Source: Blautia hydrogenotrophica DSM 10507
GTDB taxonomy: Bacteria; Bacillota; Clostridia; Lachnospirales; Lachnospiraceae
Length of the DNA stretch: 64,000 bases
NCBI RefSeq assembly: GCF_034356035.1
Contig: NZ_CP136423.1
Span: 3,162,001-3,226,000, forward strand
Direction of reading: 5' to 3'
This document shows, piece by piece, positions 9,400-18,237 of this stretch. The notes under the pieces were generated by a model, which was given only the letters and a program-made list of their open reading frames with translations, was not told where the DNA came from and searched no databases. How positions within the stretch are numbered: position 1 is the stretch's first letter; every line of letters begins with the position of its first letter. The position numbers were made by a program, and so were the translations under genes.

Positions 9400-9612
9400 C
9401 CTTTTTGTGCTTCACTGCAGCATTTCTCCCTTGGTGGAGCGTTTGTGTAAAAGGGAAGAACCATAGCATTTTATGTTGTGGTTCTTTTTTTATGTAAAAG
9501 GAGAAATTTTACCGCAAAGCAGCGTTGTAGCGGCGCGCAAACTGAGCTGTGCCCCTCAAAGATTAATGAGATGGGAGAGTTGAAGTGAACTTACTCACTT
9601 TATTTTGCAATA
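9400..9612 (-). repeat. Element A copy 2 (split around a terminator)
   Basis: The part at 9490-9612 is a minus-orientation copy. Its complement reads AAAGTGAGTAAGTTCACTT, then CTTTGAGGGG, TTTGCGCGCCGC and GCGGTAAAATTTCTC. A short plus-orientation piece (TTGGTGGAGCGTTTGTGTAAAAGG) lies at 9430-9455, so the prs terminator sits between two element A fragments. This accounts for most of the 9384-9697 gap. Confidence 0.6.
9456..9490 (+). terminator. Terminator of the dnaD-dnaC-prs operon
   Basis: AAGAACCATAGCA and TGTGGTTCTT pair around a TTTTA loop, followed by TTTTTTT. It is flanked by element A fragments on both sides. Confidence 0.75.
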
Positions 9613-9683
9613 AGTATGAAATCATACTTGACTCAAGTACGATTTCATACTATAATACCGATACATAAGTACGATTTCATACT
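9612..9683 (+). promoter_or_regulatory. MarR-gene promoter with three palindromic operators
   Basis: A near-consensus promoter TTGACT (9628-9633), 17-base spacer, TATAAT (9651-9656). Three copies of a 17-18-base palindrome cover it: AAGTATGAAATCATACTT at 9612-9629, and AAGTACGATTTCATACT at 9635-9651 and 9667-9683. They occupy the -35 region, the spacer and the area before the AAGGAGG site, as expected for autorepression. Confidence 0.85.
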
Positions 9684-9697
9684 AAGGAGGTTCAACT

Positions 9698-10135
9698 ATG
9701 TCTACAAAAACCAACGATTTTCTAAGAGAATTCAATAGATTAGAGAAAGAACTCAATGATTTGTATCATGATGTCGCTCTAAAAATGGGAATTTCCGACA
9801 GCGCATTTTCTATCTTTTATATTCTCTACACTCTCGGAGACGGATGCCTGCAAAAAGATATCTGCTACGAAATTTTTGCAAATAAGCAGACTGTCAATTC
9901 TTCCATTCGAAAACTGGAAAAAGACGGCTACATCTATTTGAAACAGGGACGGGGACGGGACAAGCACATTTTTTTGACAGAGTCTGGAAGACAGTTCACA
10001 GAAAAACATATTATTCCAGTTGTCCAAAAAGAAAACGCTGCATTCACATCTCTGCGTTTGGAAGAACAAAAAGAACTTTTGCGCCTGTCCAAAATTTATA
10101 TTGAAAATTTAAAAACAAAACTACGTGAGATCTAA
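9698..10135 (+). CDS. MarR-family transcriptional repressor
   Basis: 145 residues with a winged helix typical of MarR: CLQKDICYEIFANKQTVNSS as the DNA-recognition region (about 50-70), then IRKLEKDGYIYLKQGRGRDK (wing) and a C-terminal dimerisation helix. TAAGGAGG lies upstream of the ATG. It is the first gene of an operon with two ABC exporter genes, under a promoter carrying three palindromes, so it most likely represses itself and the exporter and is released by an exported compound. The ligand is unknown. Confidence 0.9.
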   Translation: MSTKTNDFLREFNRLEKELNDLYHDVALKMGISDSAFSIFYILYTLGDGCLQKDICYEIFANKQTVNSSIRKLEKDGYIYLKQGRGRDKHIFLTESGRQFTEKHIIPVVQKENAAFTSLRLEEQKELLRLSKIYIENLKTKLREI

Positions 10136-10177
10136 AGTCCGGCAATGCCGACAACTTTTAACAGGAGGAACAACGCA

Positions 10178-11911
10178 GTGAAAACAATCCTACGTTTTAT
10201 GAAACCATATAAACGACTGTGCTTTTTCACAGTACTCGTCATGGTCTTAGATGTCGCAGGGGGACTGCTCATCCCCACCATCACAGCAGATATGATAAAC
10301 GCCGGAGTCAGCGGCAGAAATATGGACTATCTAATCCGCGGTGGAGCTCTCATGTTGGCCATAACGCTCATTGCCAGTTTGGGCGGTCTGCTGGGCAGTT
10401 ATCTCAGCGCAGATCTCTCCTCCAAAATAGGACGTGATATGAGAAATTCCATCTACGACCAATCGCTCAAATTTTCCGCCTCTGATTTTGAACAGTTTGG
10501 CACTGGCTCCATGATTACCCGCACTTTAAATGATGTAAATATCATTCAACAAGGTATTGTCTGGTTTATCCAAATGGTATTGCCTGTTCCGGCAGTCTGT
10601 ATTATAGGAATCGTCATGGCCTTTTCCATTGATTCCAAGATGGGGTTTCTAATGATCGGCGCAACTATTTTTATCATACTTTTGGCCGTCTTCGTCACAC
10701 AGAAGGCTTCCCTGATTTTTGACAGACTTCAAAAATTCCTTGACCGGATGAACGTAGTTCTACGTGAAAATGTCACAGGAGTCCGTGTCATCCGCGCGTT
10801 CAACAAAGAAAACTACGAAGAAAAACGCATGCGCAAATCTTTCGAGGATTACGCCAAATCAGCAATCCAGGCCAATCGTCTGTTCGCCGGATTAGAAAGC
10901 ATCGCTTTGTTGGCAATCAACCTGTGTATCGTATGTATTCTCTGGTTAGGCGGAAATCGAATCGGCTCCGGTTACATGGAAATCGGTGATATCACCGCGC
11001 TGACCCAGTATGCTATCATGATTCTCTTTTACATCGTCATGGCCCAAATGGTCATCATTTTAATTCCAAGAGCTATGATCTGTGTCCAAAGAATCTCTGA
11101 TGTTCTACACCTTGCCCCAGAAATCAAAGACGGTTTCTCTTCCTTAGATAAGAACGACTCTCAGGCTTCTGACATTATACGCTTTCAAAACGCAAGTTTT
11201 CGCTTCGCCGATACCAGTGAGAATACCTTAAGCAATCTAACTTTTAGTTGCCGAAAAGGGCAGACAACCGCAATCATCGGCAGTACCGGAAGTGGAAAAT
11301 CCACAATTGCCAAATTGATGCTCCGCTTCCACGATGTCTCCTCCGGCTCCATCTTACTAGACGGCAAGGACATCCGGGAACTCACACAGAGAGAACTGAG
11401 GAAACACATCTCTTATGTACCACAAAAAGCGTGGCTGTTCTCCGGTACGATTGCAGATAATCTTAGATATGGAAATCCTCACGCGACAGAACAGGAAATG
11501 CGTCATGCCCTATCCATCTCACAGTCTGACTTTGTAAATGATCTGCCAGATGGCCTTCACACCCCTGTATCACAAGGAGGTACAAATTTCTCAGGAGGTC
11601 AAAAGCAGCGTCTTTCCATAGCCCGTGCCTTAATGCAAAAGGCCGGATTATATATCTTCGACGACAGCTTTTCTGCCTTGGATTTTAAGACAGACGCTGC
11701 GCTTCGAAAAGCCCTTGTCAGTGAAATAAAAGAGGCTGCCGTTCTGATTATTGCCCAGAGAATCAGTACCATTATGAACGCAGAACAAATCATCGTTTTG
11801 GAAGAAGGGCAAATCGTCGGCATCGGAACTCACGACTTTCTGATGAAAACCTGTTCTGTCTATCAGGACATCGCAAAATCCCAAATGAAAGGAGACACCG
11901 TCCATGAGTGA
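10178..11911 (+). CDS. Heterodimeric ABC exporter, subunit with degenerate Walker B (MdlA/YheI-like)
   Basis: 577 residues, six membrane helices then an ATPase domain. Walker A GSTGSGKST, signature FSGGQKQR, Walker B IFDDSFSALD. The catalytic Glu after Walker B is Asp, the usual mark of the degenerate half in asymmetric exporters such as TM287/288. The start is GTG at 10178: AGGAGG lies 8 bases upstream, and an ORF start at 10145 would lack a ribosome site. It follows the MarR gene by 42 bases and overlaps the next subunit by 8 bases. Substrate unknown; export of drugs, peptides or lipids are options. Confidence 0.92.
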   Translation: MKTILRFMKPYKRLCFFTVLVMVLDVAGGLLIPTITADMINAGVSGRNMDYLIRGGALMLAITLIASLGGLLGSYLSADLSSKIGRDMRNSIYDQSLKFSASDFEQFGTGSMITRTLNDVNIIQQGIVWFIQMVLPVPAVCIIGIVMAFSIDSKMGFLMIGATIFIILLAVFVTQKASLIFDRLQKFLDRMNVVLRENVTGVRVIRAFNKENYEEKRMRKSFEDYAKSAIQANRLFAGLESIALLAINLCIVCILWLGGNRIGSGYMEIGDITALTQYAIMILFYIVMAQMVIILIPRAMICVQRISDVLHLAPEIKDGFSSLDKNDSQASDIIRFQNASFRFADTSENTLSNLTFSCRKGQTTAIIGSTGSGKSTIAKLMLRFHDVSSGSILLDGKDIRELTQRELRKHISYVPQKAWLFSGTIADNLRYGNPHATEQEMRHALSISQSDFVNDLPDGLHTPVSQGGTNFSGGQKQRLSIARALMQKAGLYIFDDSFSALDFKTDAALRKALVSEIKEAAVLIIAQRISTIMNAEQIIVLEEGQIVGIGTHDFLMKTCSVYQDIAKSQMKGDTVHE

Positions 11912-13727
11912 AAACACCAACGACACCAGCCTGCTCACAGACGATATGGATTTTGAAACGCCGGACCACGCCTGGAAAACTCTTAAAAGGCTGTGGCAAT
12001 TTATCAGTAATCAGCAAAGACGCCTGGCAGTGGTATTTGTATCTGTGATATTTTATACCTTTTTGTCCATCGTCGCCCCTTTATACAGCGCTCATATTGT
12101 GGACCTGCTCTGGAACCGAATCAAAGAAGCCTTCACCCATGGCAGCACATTTTCCATTTCCTGGACAGAGGGCGGACAAGATATCTTTATCTTATTGCTG
12201 ATCTACCTAGCAGCAGCGTTTTTTTACGCACTTCAATCCTTCCTGATGTCCAGTTTCGCCGAGACACTCAGCCTGAGGCTGCGAACAGAAATTAGCCAGA
12301 AACTAAACAGACTTCCGCTCTCCTATTTTGACCGGACAAAAACGGGGACCATCCTAAGCCATACAGTCAACGACCTGGACAAGATGGCGGAAGCGCTGCA
12401 GACAGGAATGTTAAAACTGTTTACTGCCGTCGGAATGGTCGTCGGCTCACTGTTCATGATGTTTCGTCTTAGTATTCTGCTGACACTTATCTTTTTAGTA
12501 TTTACTTGCATCGCTTTGGCAGCCACAAAATTAGTCTCTGCGAAAACTTTAAAGTATGCAATGAAACGGCAGCAATGCGTAAGCAATGTTACCACCTTAG
12601 TTGAGGAAGCATACAGCGGCCGGGTGGTTATAAAGGCATTTAACCAGGAAGAAAGCAGCTCTGAAAAAATGCACAGAGCCACAGAAGAATTGGCAAAAGC
12701 CACAAAAAAGACAGACTTTATGATAAATGCAGTCAACCCGGCAATTCGTCTGATCAACCGTTTTGGTCAGATTCTGATCGCGGTTTCAGCTGGCAGAATG
12801 TTACTGAACGGCACGATGACCGTGGGCGTTTTTCAGGCTTTTTTCCAGTATGTCAATCAGGCCTCCGAACCATTGACAGAAGTCGCCTATATGGTCAATA
12901 GTATGCAGTCTGCTCTAGCTTCTCTGGAACGTATTTATGATCTTCTAGACGAAGAAGAACTCTCGGCAGAGCCTTCTCTTCCTACCACCATAGACACTGC
13001 AAAGGGAATGGTAGAATTTCAGAACGTCCGTTTCGGCTATACTCCGGACCATATTTTCATGCATAGAATCAATTTTTCTGCAAAACCTGGACAAAAAATC
13101 GCAATCGTCGGAAGTACAGGCGCTGGAAAAACGACGCTTGTCAACCTTCTCATGAGGTTCTATGAGCGAAACGGTGGTAAGATTTTTTTGGATGGAACGG
13201 ATACAACCGAAATGACCCGTTCCAATTTGAGAAGGAATTTTGGAATGGTTCTCCAAGATACTTGGCTGTTTGACGGCACGATTGCAGAAAATATTTCCTA
13301 CAGTAAGCCCGGCGCTTCCCGCAAGGAAATCATCGCAGCCGCTAAAGCAGCCAGAGCAGACTTTTTCATCCGTACCATGCCACATGGGTACGACACAGTT
13401 CTGAGCAATGACACAGAAAACATTTCCACCGGTCAGCGGCAGCTATTGACCATAGCTAGAGTATTTCTTTGTAACCCTGCTGTCATTATCTTAGACGAAG
13501 CGACTTCTAGTGTCGACACCCGAACGGAAATCGAGATCTGCCAAGCTATGAAGGCTCTCATGAAAGACAGAACAAGCTTCGTAATCGCCCACAGACTGTC
13601 GACGATCAGAGACGCTGATTTAATCCTGTTCATGCAAAACGGCAATATCATAGAACAGGGCAACCACGAGACACTGCTGGCAAAAAAAGGCGCTTACGCA
13701 GAACTGTACTACAGCCAGTTTGCATAG
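11904..13727 (+). CDS. Heterodimeric ABC exporter, catalytic subunit (MdlB/YheH-like)
   Basis: 607 residues: an N-terminal cytoplasmic extension of ~45 residues, six membrane helices, then an ATPase with Walker A GSTGAGKTT, Walker B VIILDEATSSVD (canonical Glu) and H-loop IAHRLST. The signature is altered to ISTGQRQL instead of SGGQ. In the heterodimer that altered signature would face the Walker B Asp of the partner, so this pair has one consensus and one degenerate nucleotide site, as expected for an asymmetric exporter. GAAAGGAG precedes the ATG inside the upstream gene. Confidence 0.92.
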   Translation: MSENTNDTSLLTDDMDFETPDHAWKTLKRLWQFISNQQRRLAVVFVSVIFYTFLSIVAPLYSAHIVDLLWNRIKEAFTHGSTFSISWTEGGQDIFILLLIYLAAAFFYALQSFLMSSFAETLSLRLRTEISQKLNRLPLSYFDRTKTGTILSHTVNDLDKMAEALQTGMLKLFTAVGMVVGSLFMMFRLSILLTLIFLVFTCIALAATKLVSAKTLKYAMKRQQCVSNVTTLVEEAYSGRVVIKAFNQEESSSEKMHRATEELAKATKKTDFMINAVNPAIRLINRFGQILIAVSAGRMLLNGTMTVGVFQAFFQYVNQASEPLTEVAYMVNSMQSALASLERIYDLLDEEELSAEPSLPTTIDTAKGMVEFQNVRFGYTPDHIFMHRINFSAKPGQKIAIVGSTGAGKTTLVNLLMRFYERNGGKIFLDGTDTTEMTRSNLRRNFGMVLQDTWLFDGTIAENISYSKPGASRKEIIAAAKAARADFFIRTMPHGYDTVLSNDTENISTGQRQLLTIARVFLCNPAVIILDEATSSVDTRTEIEICQAMKALMKDRTSFVIAHRLSTIRDADLILFMQNGNIIEQGNHETLLAKKGAYAELYYSQFA

Positions 13728-13792
13728 GAGGCAACTCGCTTTACGCTCCGAGCACAGCCGCCTGCGGCGACCACCTCTAACGTAAACTACAT

Positions 13793-13830
13793 AAGCCTTC
13801 AAACCGTTTTATAATCCGGTTTGAAGGCTT
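13793..13830. terminator. Bidirectional terminator between the exporter and the YhaN-like gene
   Basis: AAGCCTTCAAACCG (13793-13806) pairs perfectly with CGGTTTGAAGGCTT (13817-13830). The T-tract is modest on both strands. It serves convergent genes ending at 13727 (plus) and 13836 (minus). Confidence 0.75.
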
Positions 13831-13835
13831 ATCTT

Positions 13836-15380
13836 TCATAAGTTCCCTAGACTTTCTTTCGACGAACCAACAAGCTTCACTTTCTGATAAGGTATCCCAA
13901 GTCTTTTCAGCAGTCTTTCCTCCCTGTCCTGACAGGTACAGATCAAAACCTGCCGTCCGCAGTCTGCCAGCCAGCGCAGACAGCTTGCCAAGCGTCTGTC
14001 ATCATACATTGCAAAAACTTCATCCAGAATCAGCGGAAGAGGTTCCTCCGCACACAGTACCTCATTGGCAGCCATTCTCAGAGAAAAATAAATCTGTTCC
14101 AGAGTTCCCCTGCTGAGCCTGTCTGCCGGCACATATCTCTCTTCTGTATGCACACCCAGCTTCATCGTTTCATCCAAGGATACACGCCTGTATTTTCCAT
14201 CTGTCAGCTCGCTGAAAATCTCAGAGATTCTCTCCTGCAGCCTCCGGCTGATTTTCCCCTGCATCTGGTCTCCCAGACGAACCAACGTCTGCTCCGCCAG
14301 CTCCAAAGCGTCTGCTTCCACCTGCTCAGGGGATACAGCTGCTGCCTCCCGCCTGCTCTGCTCGTACTCTGTCCGTAAATTTTCCAACAGCTTCTGCTCC
14401 TCCTGCATCCGCTCCCAGAGTTCCTCCGCCTTCCACTGGATTTTCTGCCGCCTAAGCTCCTGTTCCGACTGTATCTGAAGCTCAGACTCTCGGAGCTTCT
14501 CTTCCCGTCTGCGCACCCAAAAGAAAGCCGCCAGCAGTCCGGCTCCCATCACGGTCCACAAAAGCAGCCCCCCAAAAGGAACACCCTGCCATATTCCCAG
14601 GATGAACAGGAGCATCCAGACCGCCAGAACCGCCGCCATACTTCTGGCTTTTTTAGCCCCTACTGTTGTCTTTTCCGGTTTGCTGAGATTCCGAGCATCA
14701 GAGAAAGCTTTTTTCTGGCTTTTCCATTCCATCTCCAACTGCTCCATCCGAAGCTGATGTTCTCTGATTTTTTCTTCCTGCCTTTTCAGCCCCTCTTCCC
14801 GCCTCTGTCTCTCTTCTTCTATCCCGCTCAACACTTCTCTTCTCTGTCTGCGAAGCTTCTCTCTCGCTCTGTCCAAGTTCAGCCCTGCATCCTGGCCGTT
14901 CTCATAGCCCGCCATAAAATTTCGCAGCTCCTGCGCCAAATTCTGGTCTGTGATTCCTCTGAGCTGTCCCACCGACACGGTATTATCATAGAGGACCTCC
15001 GAGGCACCTCCCAGAAGCACACTCAAATCCCCATCTTCCACACACAGCAGCTCCCCGTCTGTCTCACAGACAAGTTCTGCTGCCGTCTTGTCCTTTCGAA
15101 AATCCCTGTTTAATCGGAAAGTCTTCCCACCACATTCTAACCACAGCCTGCCGCCGTACTGTCCAGGATTTTCCCAAGGTTCATATCTGCTGTAAGCATC
15201 ATTCCTGGCTGCCCTTCCCCGCATTCTGGGCAAACCATAAAACATCCCTCTAAAAAAAGCATGAAGGGTGGATTTCCCCCCTTCATTTTCTCCATAAATC
15301 ACATTGATTCCCGGCCCAAACCGAAATTCCCTCTGATTTAATTTTCCAAAATTATCTACTTTTGCCCTCTCAATCCTCAT
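13836..15380 (-). CDS. SbcC/YhaN-like P-loop ATPase with membrane segments
   Basis: 514 residues. The N-terminal half-domain has NVIYGENEGGKSTLHAFF (Walker A, residues ~28-45). Coiled coil surrounds a hydrophobic hairpin of two probable membrane helices (about 245-295, AAVLAVWMLLFILGIW and LLLWTVMGAGLLAAFFWV). The C-terminal half-domain has the signature LSRGTLEQIYFS and Walker B PLILDEVF. It is an SMC/Rad50-type ATPase, far shorter than SbcC or YhaN (~1000 residues). It overlaps the upstream phosphoesterase by 4 bases, so the two should work as a Mre11/Rad50-like pair, probably at the membrane. Function in repair is inferred. Confidence 0.8.
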   Translation of the reverse strand: MRIERAKVDNFGKLNQREFRFGPGINVIYGENEGGKSTLHAFFRGMFYGLPRMRGRAARNDAYSRYEPWENPGQYGGRLWLECGGKTFRLNRDFRKDKTAAELVCETDGELLCVEDGDLSVLLGGASEVLYDNTVSVGQLRGITDQNLAQELRNFMAGYENGQDAGLNLDRAREKLRRQRREVLSGIEEERQRREEGLKRQEEKIREHQLRMEQLEMEWKSQKKAFSDARNLSKPEKTTVGAKKARSMAAVLAVWMLLFILGIWQGVPFGGLLLWTVMGAGLLAAFFWVRRREEKLRESELQIQSEQELRRQKIQWKAEELWERMQEEQKLLENLRTEYEQSRREAAAVSPEQVEADALELAEQTLVRLGDQMQGKISRRLQERISEIFSELTDGKYRRVSLDETMKLGVHTEERYVPADRLSRGTLEQIYFSLRMAANEVLCAEEPLPLILDEVFAMYDDRRLASCLRWLADCGRQVLICTCQDREERLLKRLGIPYQKVKLVGSSKESLGNL

Positions 15381-16438
15381 TCTTTCGTCTCCAACAACGC
15401 CTGAAGTCCATAGTCCAGCGCCTTTTGTTCCGTCGCACTCAGGGGATGGCCCTGAAAATGCCGAATATATTCTCCAATCAAAGTGCCTTCATAGCGTCTT
15501 CTAAGCTCCTGTAGATCATAGGCTGCATGTGTCCGGTCCCACACATCTACGACACGCCCCAGTGCGTAGAGCCGTTTCTTATCTATCCTCTGCCCCAGCT
15601 CCTTCTCTCCCTCCAAGGAAAGATGGTACATGTTTTCCTCTCCTGACTTTTCAATCAGCTCCTGCAATCCATTTTCAATTTCATACTGCCCCATATTCGG
15701 CTGGATTGGAAACGTCAATGTCTCATAAGCCCTCCTGGCTGCTGCCACCAGTTCCAGCTTCAAACTCTGATCTTTCCATTCTCCCCAGATATAACCATGC
15801 TTTCCTTCCTCATGCTTCTCTATCGGTTCCAGACTTCCAGAATATGCCATAGCCGTTTTCTGTGTTCTGCTAAGAATCTGCGGCTGATGAATATGCCCCA
15901 GTGCCACATAGGAAAAGCCTGCCTGAGCCAAAGCTCCATACTGGATTGGTATATGCTGCCCGTCTCCGCCATGAGCCAGCAGAATATGAAACCCTTCCTC
16001 CTGGCCTGGAATGGCTTTCGCATACCTCTCCTCCGTGATCTGCTGGCAGTCATAGCTAAATCCATAGACATACGTATGAATCCGGGAGAGCTCCACTCTC
16101 TGCATGGATGTCTTCTTCAAAAAGTGGACATTTTTGTTCCATACAAAATCACAATAAGCAGAATTTTTTCTCAGATAATCATGGTTTCCCGCGATCAGGA
16201 CTACCTCTGTATCCTGTATCGTGGAAAACAAATAATTCACTTCTTTAAGCTCCCGCAAAAGAGGCTGCCCATGAAACAAGTCCCCGGCAATCAGAAGAAG
16301 ATCTGCCTGCCGCCTGCCCGCCTGCTCAATCACCTGGCGAAAGGTCTCCCAGATCTCCTGGTCTCTCCCTGTACTCCAAGGATATCGCTGATCCGGCTTG
16401 GCCCCCAAATGTACATCAGCCAGATGTATAAAACGCAT
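15377..16438 (-). CDS. Mre11/YhaO-like metallophosphoesterase (DNA repair exonuclease family)
   Basis: 353 residues. Metal-binding motifs of calcineurin-like phosphoesterases are complete: DVHLGAKPD, GDLFHG, GNHDY, AHGGDG and GHIHQPQ. A C-terminal capping region of about 120 residues follows. The start is ATG 16438, with AAAGGAGG 5 bases upstream. It is the nuclease partner of the YhaN-like ATPase encoded immediately downstream (4-base overlap). Such pairs process DNA ends; the exact substrate here is not known. Confidence 0.85.
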   Translation of the reverse strand: MRFIHLADVHLGAKPDQRYPWSTGRDQEIWETFRQVIEQAGRRQADLLLIAGDLFHGQPLLRELKEVNYLFSTIQDTEVVLIAGNHDYLRKNSAYCDFVWNKNVHFLKKTSMQRVELSRIHTYVYGFSYDCQQITEERYAKAIPGQEEGFHILLAHGGDGQHIPIQYGALAQAGFSYVALGHIHQPQILSRTQKTAMAYSGSLEPIEKHEEGKHGYIWGEWKDQSLKLELVAAARRAYETLTFPIQPNMGQYEIENGLQELIEKSGEENMYHLSLEGEKELGQRIDKKRLYALGRVVDVWDRTHAAYDLQELRRRYEGTLIGEYIRHFQGHPLSATEQKALDYGLQALLETKE

Positions 16439-16478
16439 GGCAGCCTCCTTTCCTATCAACCATCAATTCCAGTCACTT

Positions 16479-17870
16479 TTATAAGTCACAGTTTTTCACC
16501 GTTCTCGGGAACGGAATCACATCACGAATGTTAGACATTCCCGTGAGATACATCACGCAGCGCTCAAATCCCAGCCCATAGCCTGAATGACGGGTAGAAC
16601 CATACTTGCGCAGATCCATATAAAAATCATAATCTTCCGGTTTCAGCCCCAGCTCGTCCATGCGTTTTTTCAGCTTATCGTAATCATCCTCTCTTTGGCT
16701 TCCGCCGATGATCTCTCCGATTCCCGGTACGAGACAGTCCATAGCCGCCACCGTCTTGCCATCCTCATTCAGCTTCATATAAAACGCCTTGATTTCCTTT
16801 GGATAATCTGTTACAAACACCGGCTTTTTGAACACCTGCTCTGTCAGATATCTCTCATGTTCCGTCTGCAGATCACAGCCCCAATAAACTTTGAAGTCAA
16901 ACTTATCGTTGTTTTTCTCCAAGATCTCTACCGCCTCCGTGTAAGTCACATGGCCAAATTCAGAGTTCAGCACATGGTTCAGCCGGTCAAGAAGCCCCTT
17001 ATCAATGAACGAATTGAAGAAATTCATCTCCTCTGGAGCATTTTCCAGCACGTAAGAGATCACATATTTCAGCATCGCTTCCGCCAGGTCCATGTTATCC
17101 TGTAAATCTGCGAACGCACATTCCGGCTCAATCATCCAAAACTCTGCCGCATGGCGGGTCGTATTGGAGTTTTCTGCACGGAAAGTAGGTCCAAACGTAT
17201 AAATATTCCGAAAAGCCTGGGCGTAGGTCTCACCGTTTAACTGTCCGCTTACGGTCAGATTCGTCTCTTTTCCAAAGAAGTCCTGCCCATAATCCACAGT
17301 CCTGTCTTCCTTCAGCGGAGGATTCACCGGGTCCAAGGTAGTCACGCGAAACATCTCCCCTGCTCCCTCACAATCACTTCCTGTAATCAGCGGAGTGTTC
17401 ACATAGACAAAACCTCTCTCCTGAAAAAAGCGATGAATCGCGTAGGCAGTCAGTGATCTGACACGAAATACTGCCTGAAATGTGTTAGTCCTGGGTCTCA
17501 AATGAGTGATTGTTCTTAAGTATTCCAGGCTGTGGCGCTTCTTCTGAAGCGGGTAGTCCGGAGCAGACATGCCTTCCACCTCGATCTCTGTCGCCTGAAT
17601 CTCAAACGGCTGTTTCGCCTGGGGAGTAGCCACCAGAGTTCCCTTGACCACAATTGCCGCCCCCACATTCAGCTTCGAAATCTCTGCGAAATTCTCCATC
17701 TGATCGTGGTACACAATCTGCAGTGTCTCAAAAAACGTACCATCGTGAAGTACAATAAATCCAAAGGTCTTGGAATCTCTGACGCTTCGCACCCAACCTC
17801 CGACTGTGATTTCCTTATCCAAAAATGTTTCCTTATTCCGATAAATCTCTTTTACAGTTGTCAATTTCAT
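16479..17870 (-). CDS. asnS: Asparagine--tRNA ligase
   Basis: 463 residues. N-terminal OB-fold anticodon-binding domain ([18 protein letters not shown]), then a class IIb catalytic core: motif 2 [21 protein letters not shown] and motif 3 near [15 protein letters not shown]. The catalytic core sequences distinguish it from AspRS by their match to AsnRS, for example [15 protein letters not shown]. The start is ATG 17870, preceded by AAAGGAG; longer reading frames upstream lack a ribosome site. It charges tRNA-Asn directly. I looked for a T-box upstream and found element A copy 3 instead. Confidence 0.96.
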   Translation of the reverse strand: MKLTTVKEIYRNKETFLDKEITVGGWVRSVRDSKTFGFIVLHDGTFFETLQIVYHDQMENFAEISKLNVGAAIVVKGTLVATPQAKQPFEIQATEIEVEGMSAPDYPLQKKRHSLEYLRTITHLRPRTNTFQAVFRVRSLTAYAIHRFFQERGFVYVNTPLITGSDCEGAGEMFRVTTLDPVNPPLKEDRTVDYGQDFFGKETNLTVSGQLNGETYAQAFRNIYTFGPTFRAENSNTTRHAAEFWMIEPECAFADLQDNMDLAEAMLKYVISYVLENAPEEMNFFNSFIDKGLLDRLNHVLNSEFGHVTYTEAVEILEKNNDKFDFKVYWGCDLQTEHERYLTEQVFKKPVFVTDYPKEIKAFYMKLNEDGKTVAAMDCLVPGIGEIIGGSQREDDYDKLKKRMDELGLKPEDYDFYMDLRKYGSTRHSGYGLGFERCVMYLTGMSNIRDVIPFPRTVKNCDL

Positions 17871-17914
17871 ACCAGCCTTCTCCTTTATCCGCAGCTTATT
17901 ATAATCCCAAAAGA

Positions 17915-18103
17915 ACAAAGTGGGGAAACCCACTTCAGCTCCTCCATCTCTTCAATTTTGAAGGGCGCAGCTCACTTTGCGTGCCGAACACAGTCTCCTA
18001 CGGCATCCTATCTCTCGTGTAAGTGCGCATCTTTAGTGGAGCGTTTATGTGATAGGAAAGGGCTTTCACGCATTAGATAACAAAGTCTTTCCTCTCACAT
18101 AAT
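17915..18103 (+). repeat. Element A copy 3 (full length, diverged)
   Basis: All parts are present: AAGTGGGG/CCCACTT hairpin; CTTCAA/TTGAAG hairpin (consensus CCTCAA/TTGAGG, a compensated change); the GCGTGCC block; TGCGCATCTTTAGTGGAGCG; and the terminal hairpin ATGTGATAGGAAAG (18047-18060) with CTTTCCTCTCACAT (18087-18100), one mismatch. The terminator of the SGNH gene follows at once. Confidence 0.8.
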
Positions 18104-18110
18104 AAATAAC

Positions 18111-18145
18111 AAAGGTGAAACTGTCATTCAAACAGTTTCACCTTT
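18111..18145 (-). terminator. Terminator of the SGNH surface protein gene
   Basis: A 13-bp perfect stem, AAAGGTGAAACTG with CAGTTTCACCTTT, and on the minus strand GTTATTTATT follows. It reads into element A copy 3. Confidence 0.75.
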
Positions 18146-18237
18146 ACAGTATATCCCATTTGCATAATTATGACAAGATATCCTCTGTGAAATTTCATAT
18201 AGTCACTACCGGCCGAAATTTCAGTCTCGCTCCCCAG

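Noticed and set aside
13733..13790. Another element A fragment (GGAGCGTAAAG on the minus strand)
   Set aside because: Similarity is limited to about a dozen bases and the rest does not align.
15797..16534. 245-residue plus-strand ORF
   Set aside because: Antisense to the YhaO-like phosphoesterase, whose metal motifs are all intact.
17871..18237. T-box leader before asnS
   Set aside because: No GGGTGG-ACCGCG antiterminator sequence is present; the CGCGGTG-like strings in these gaps belong to element A.
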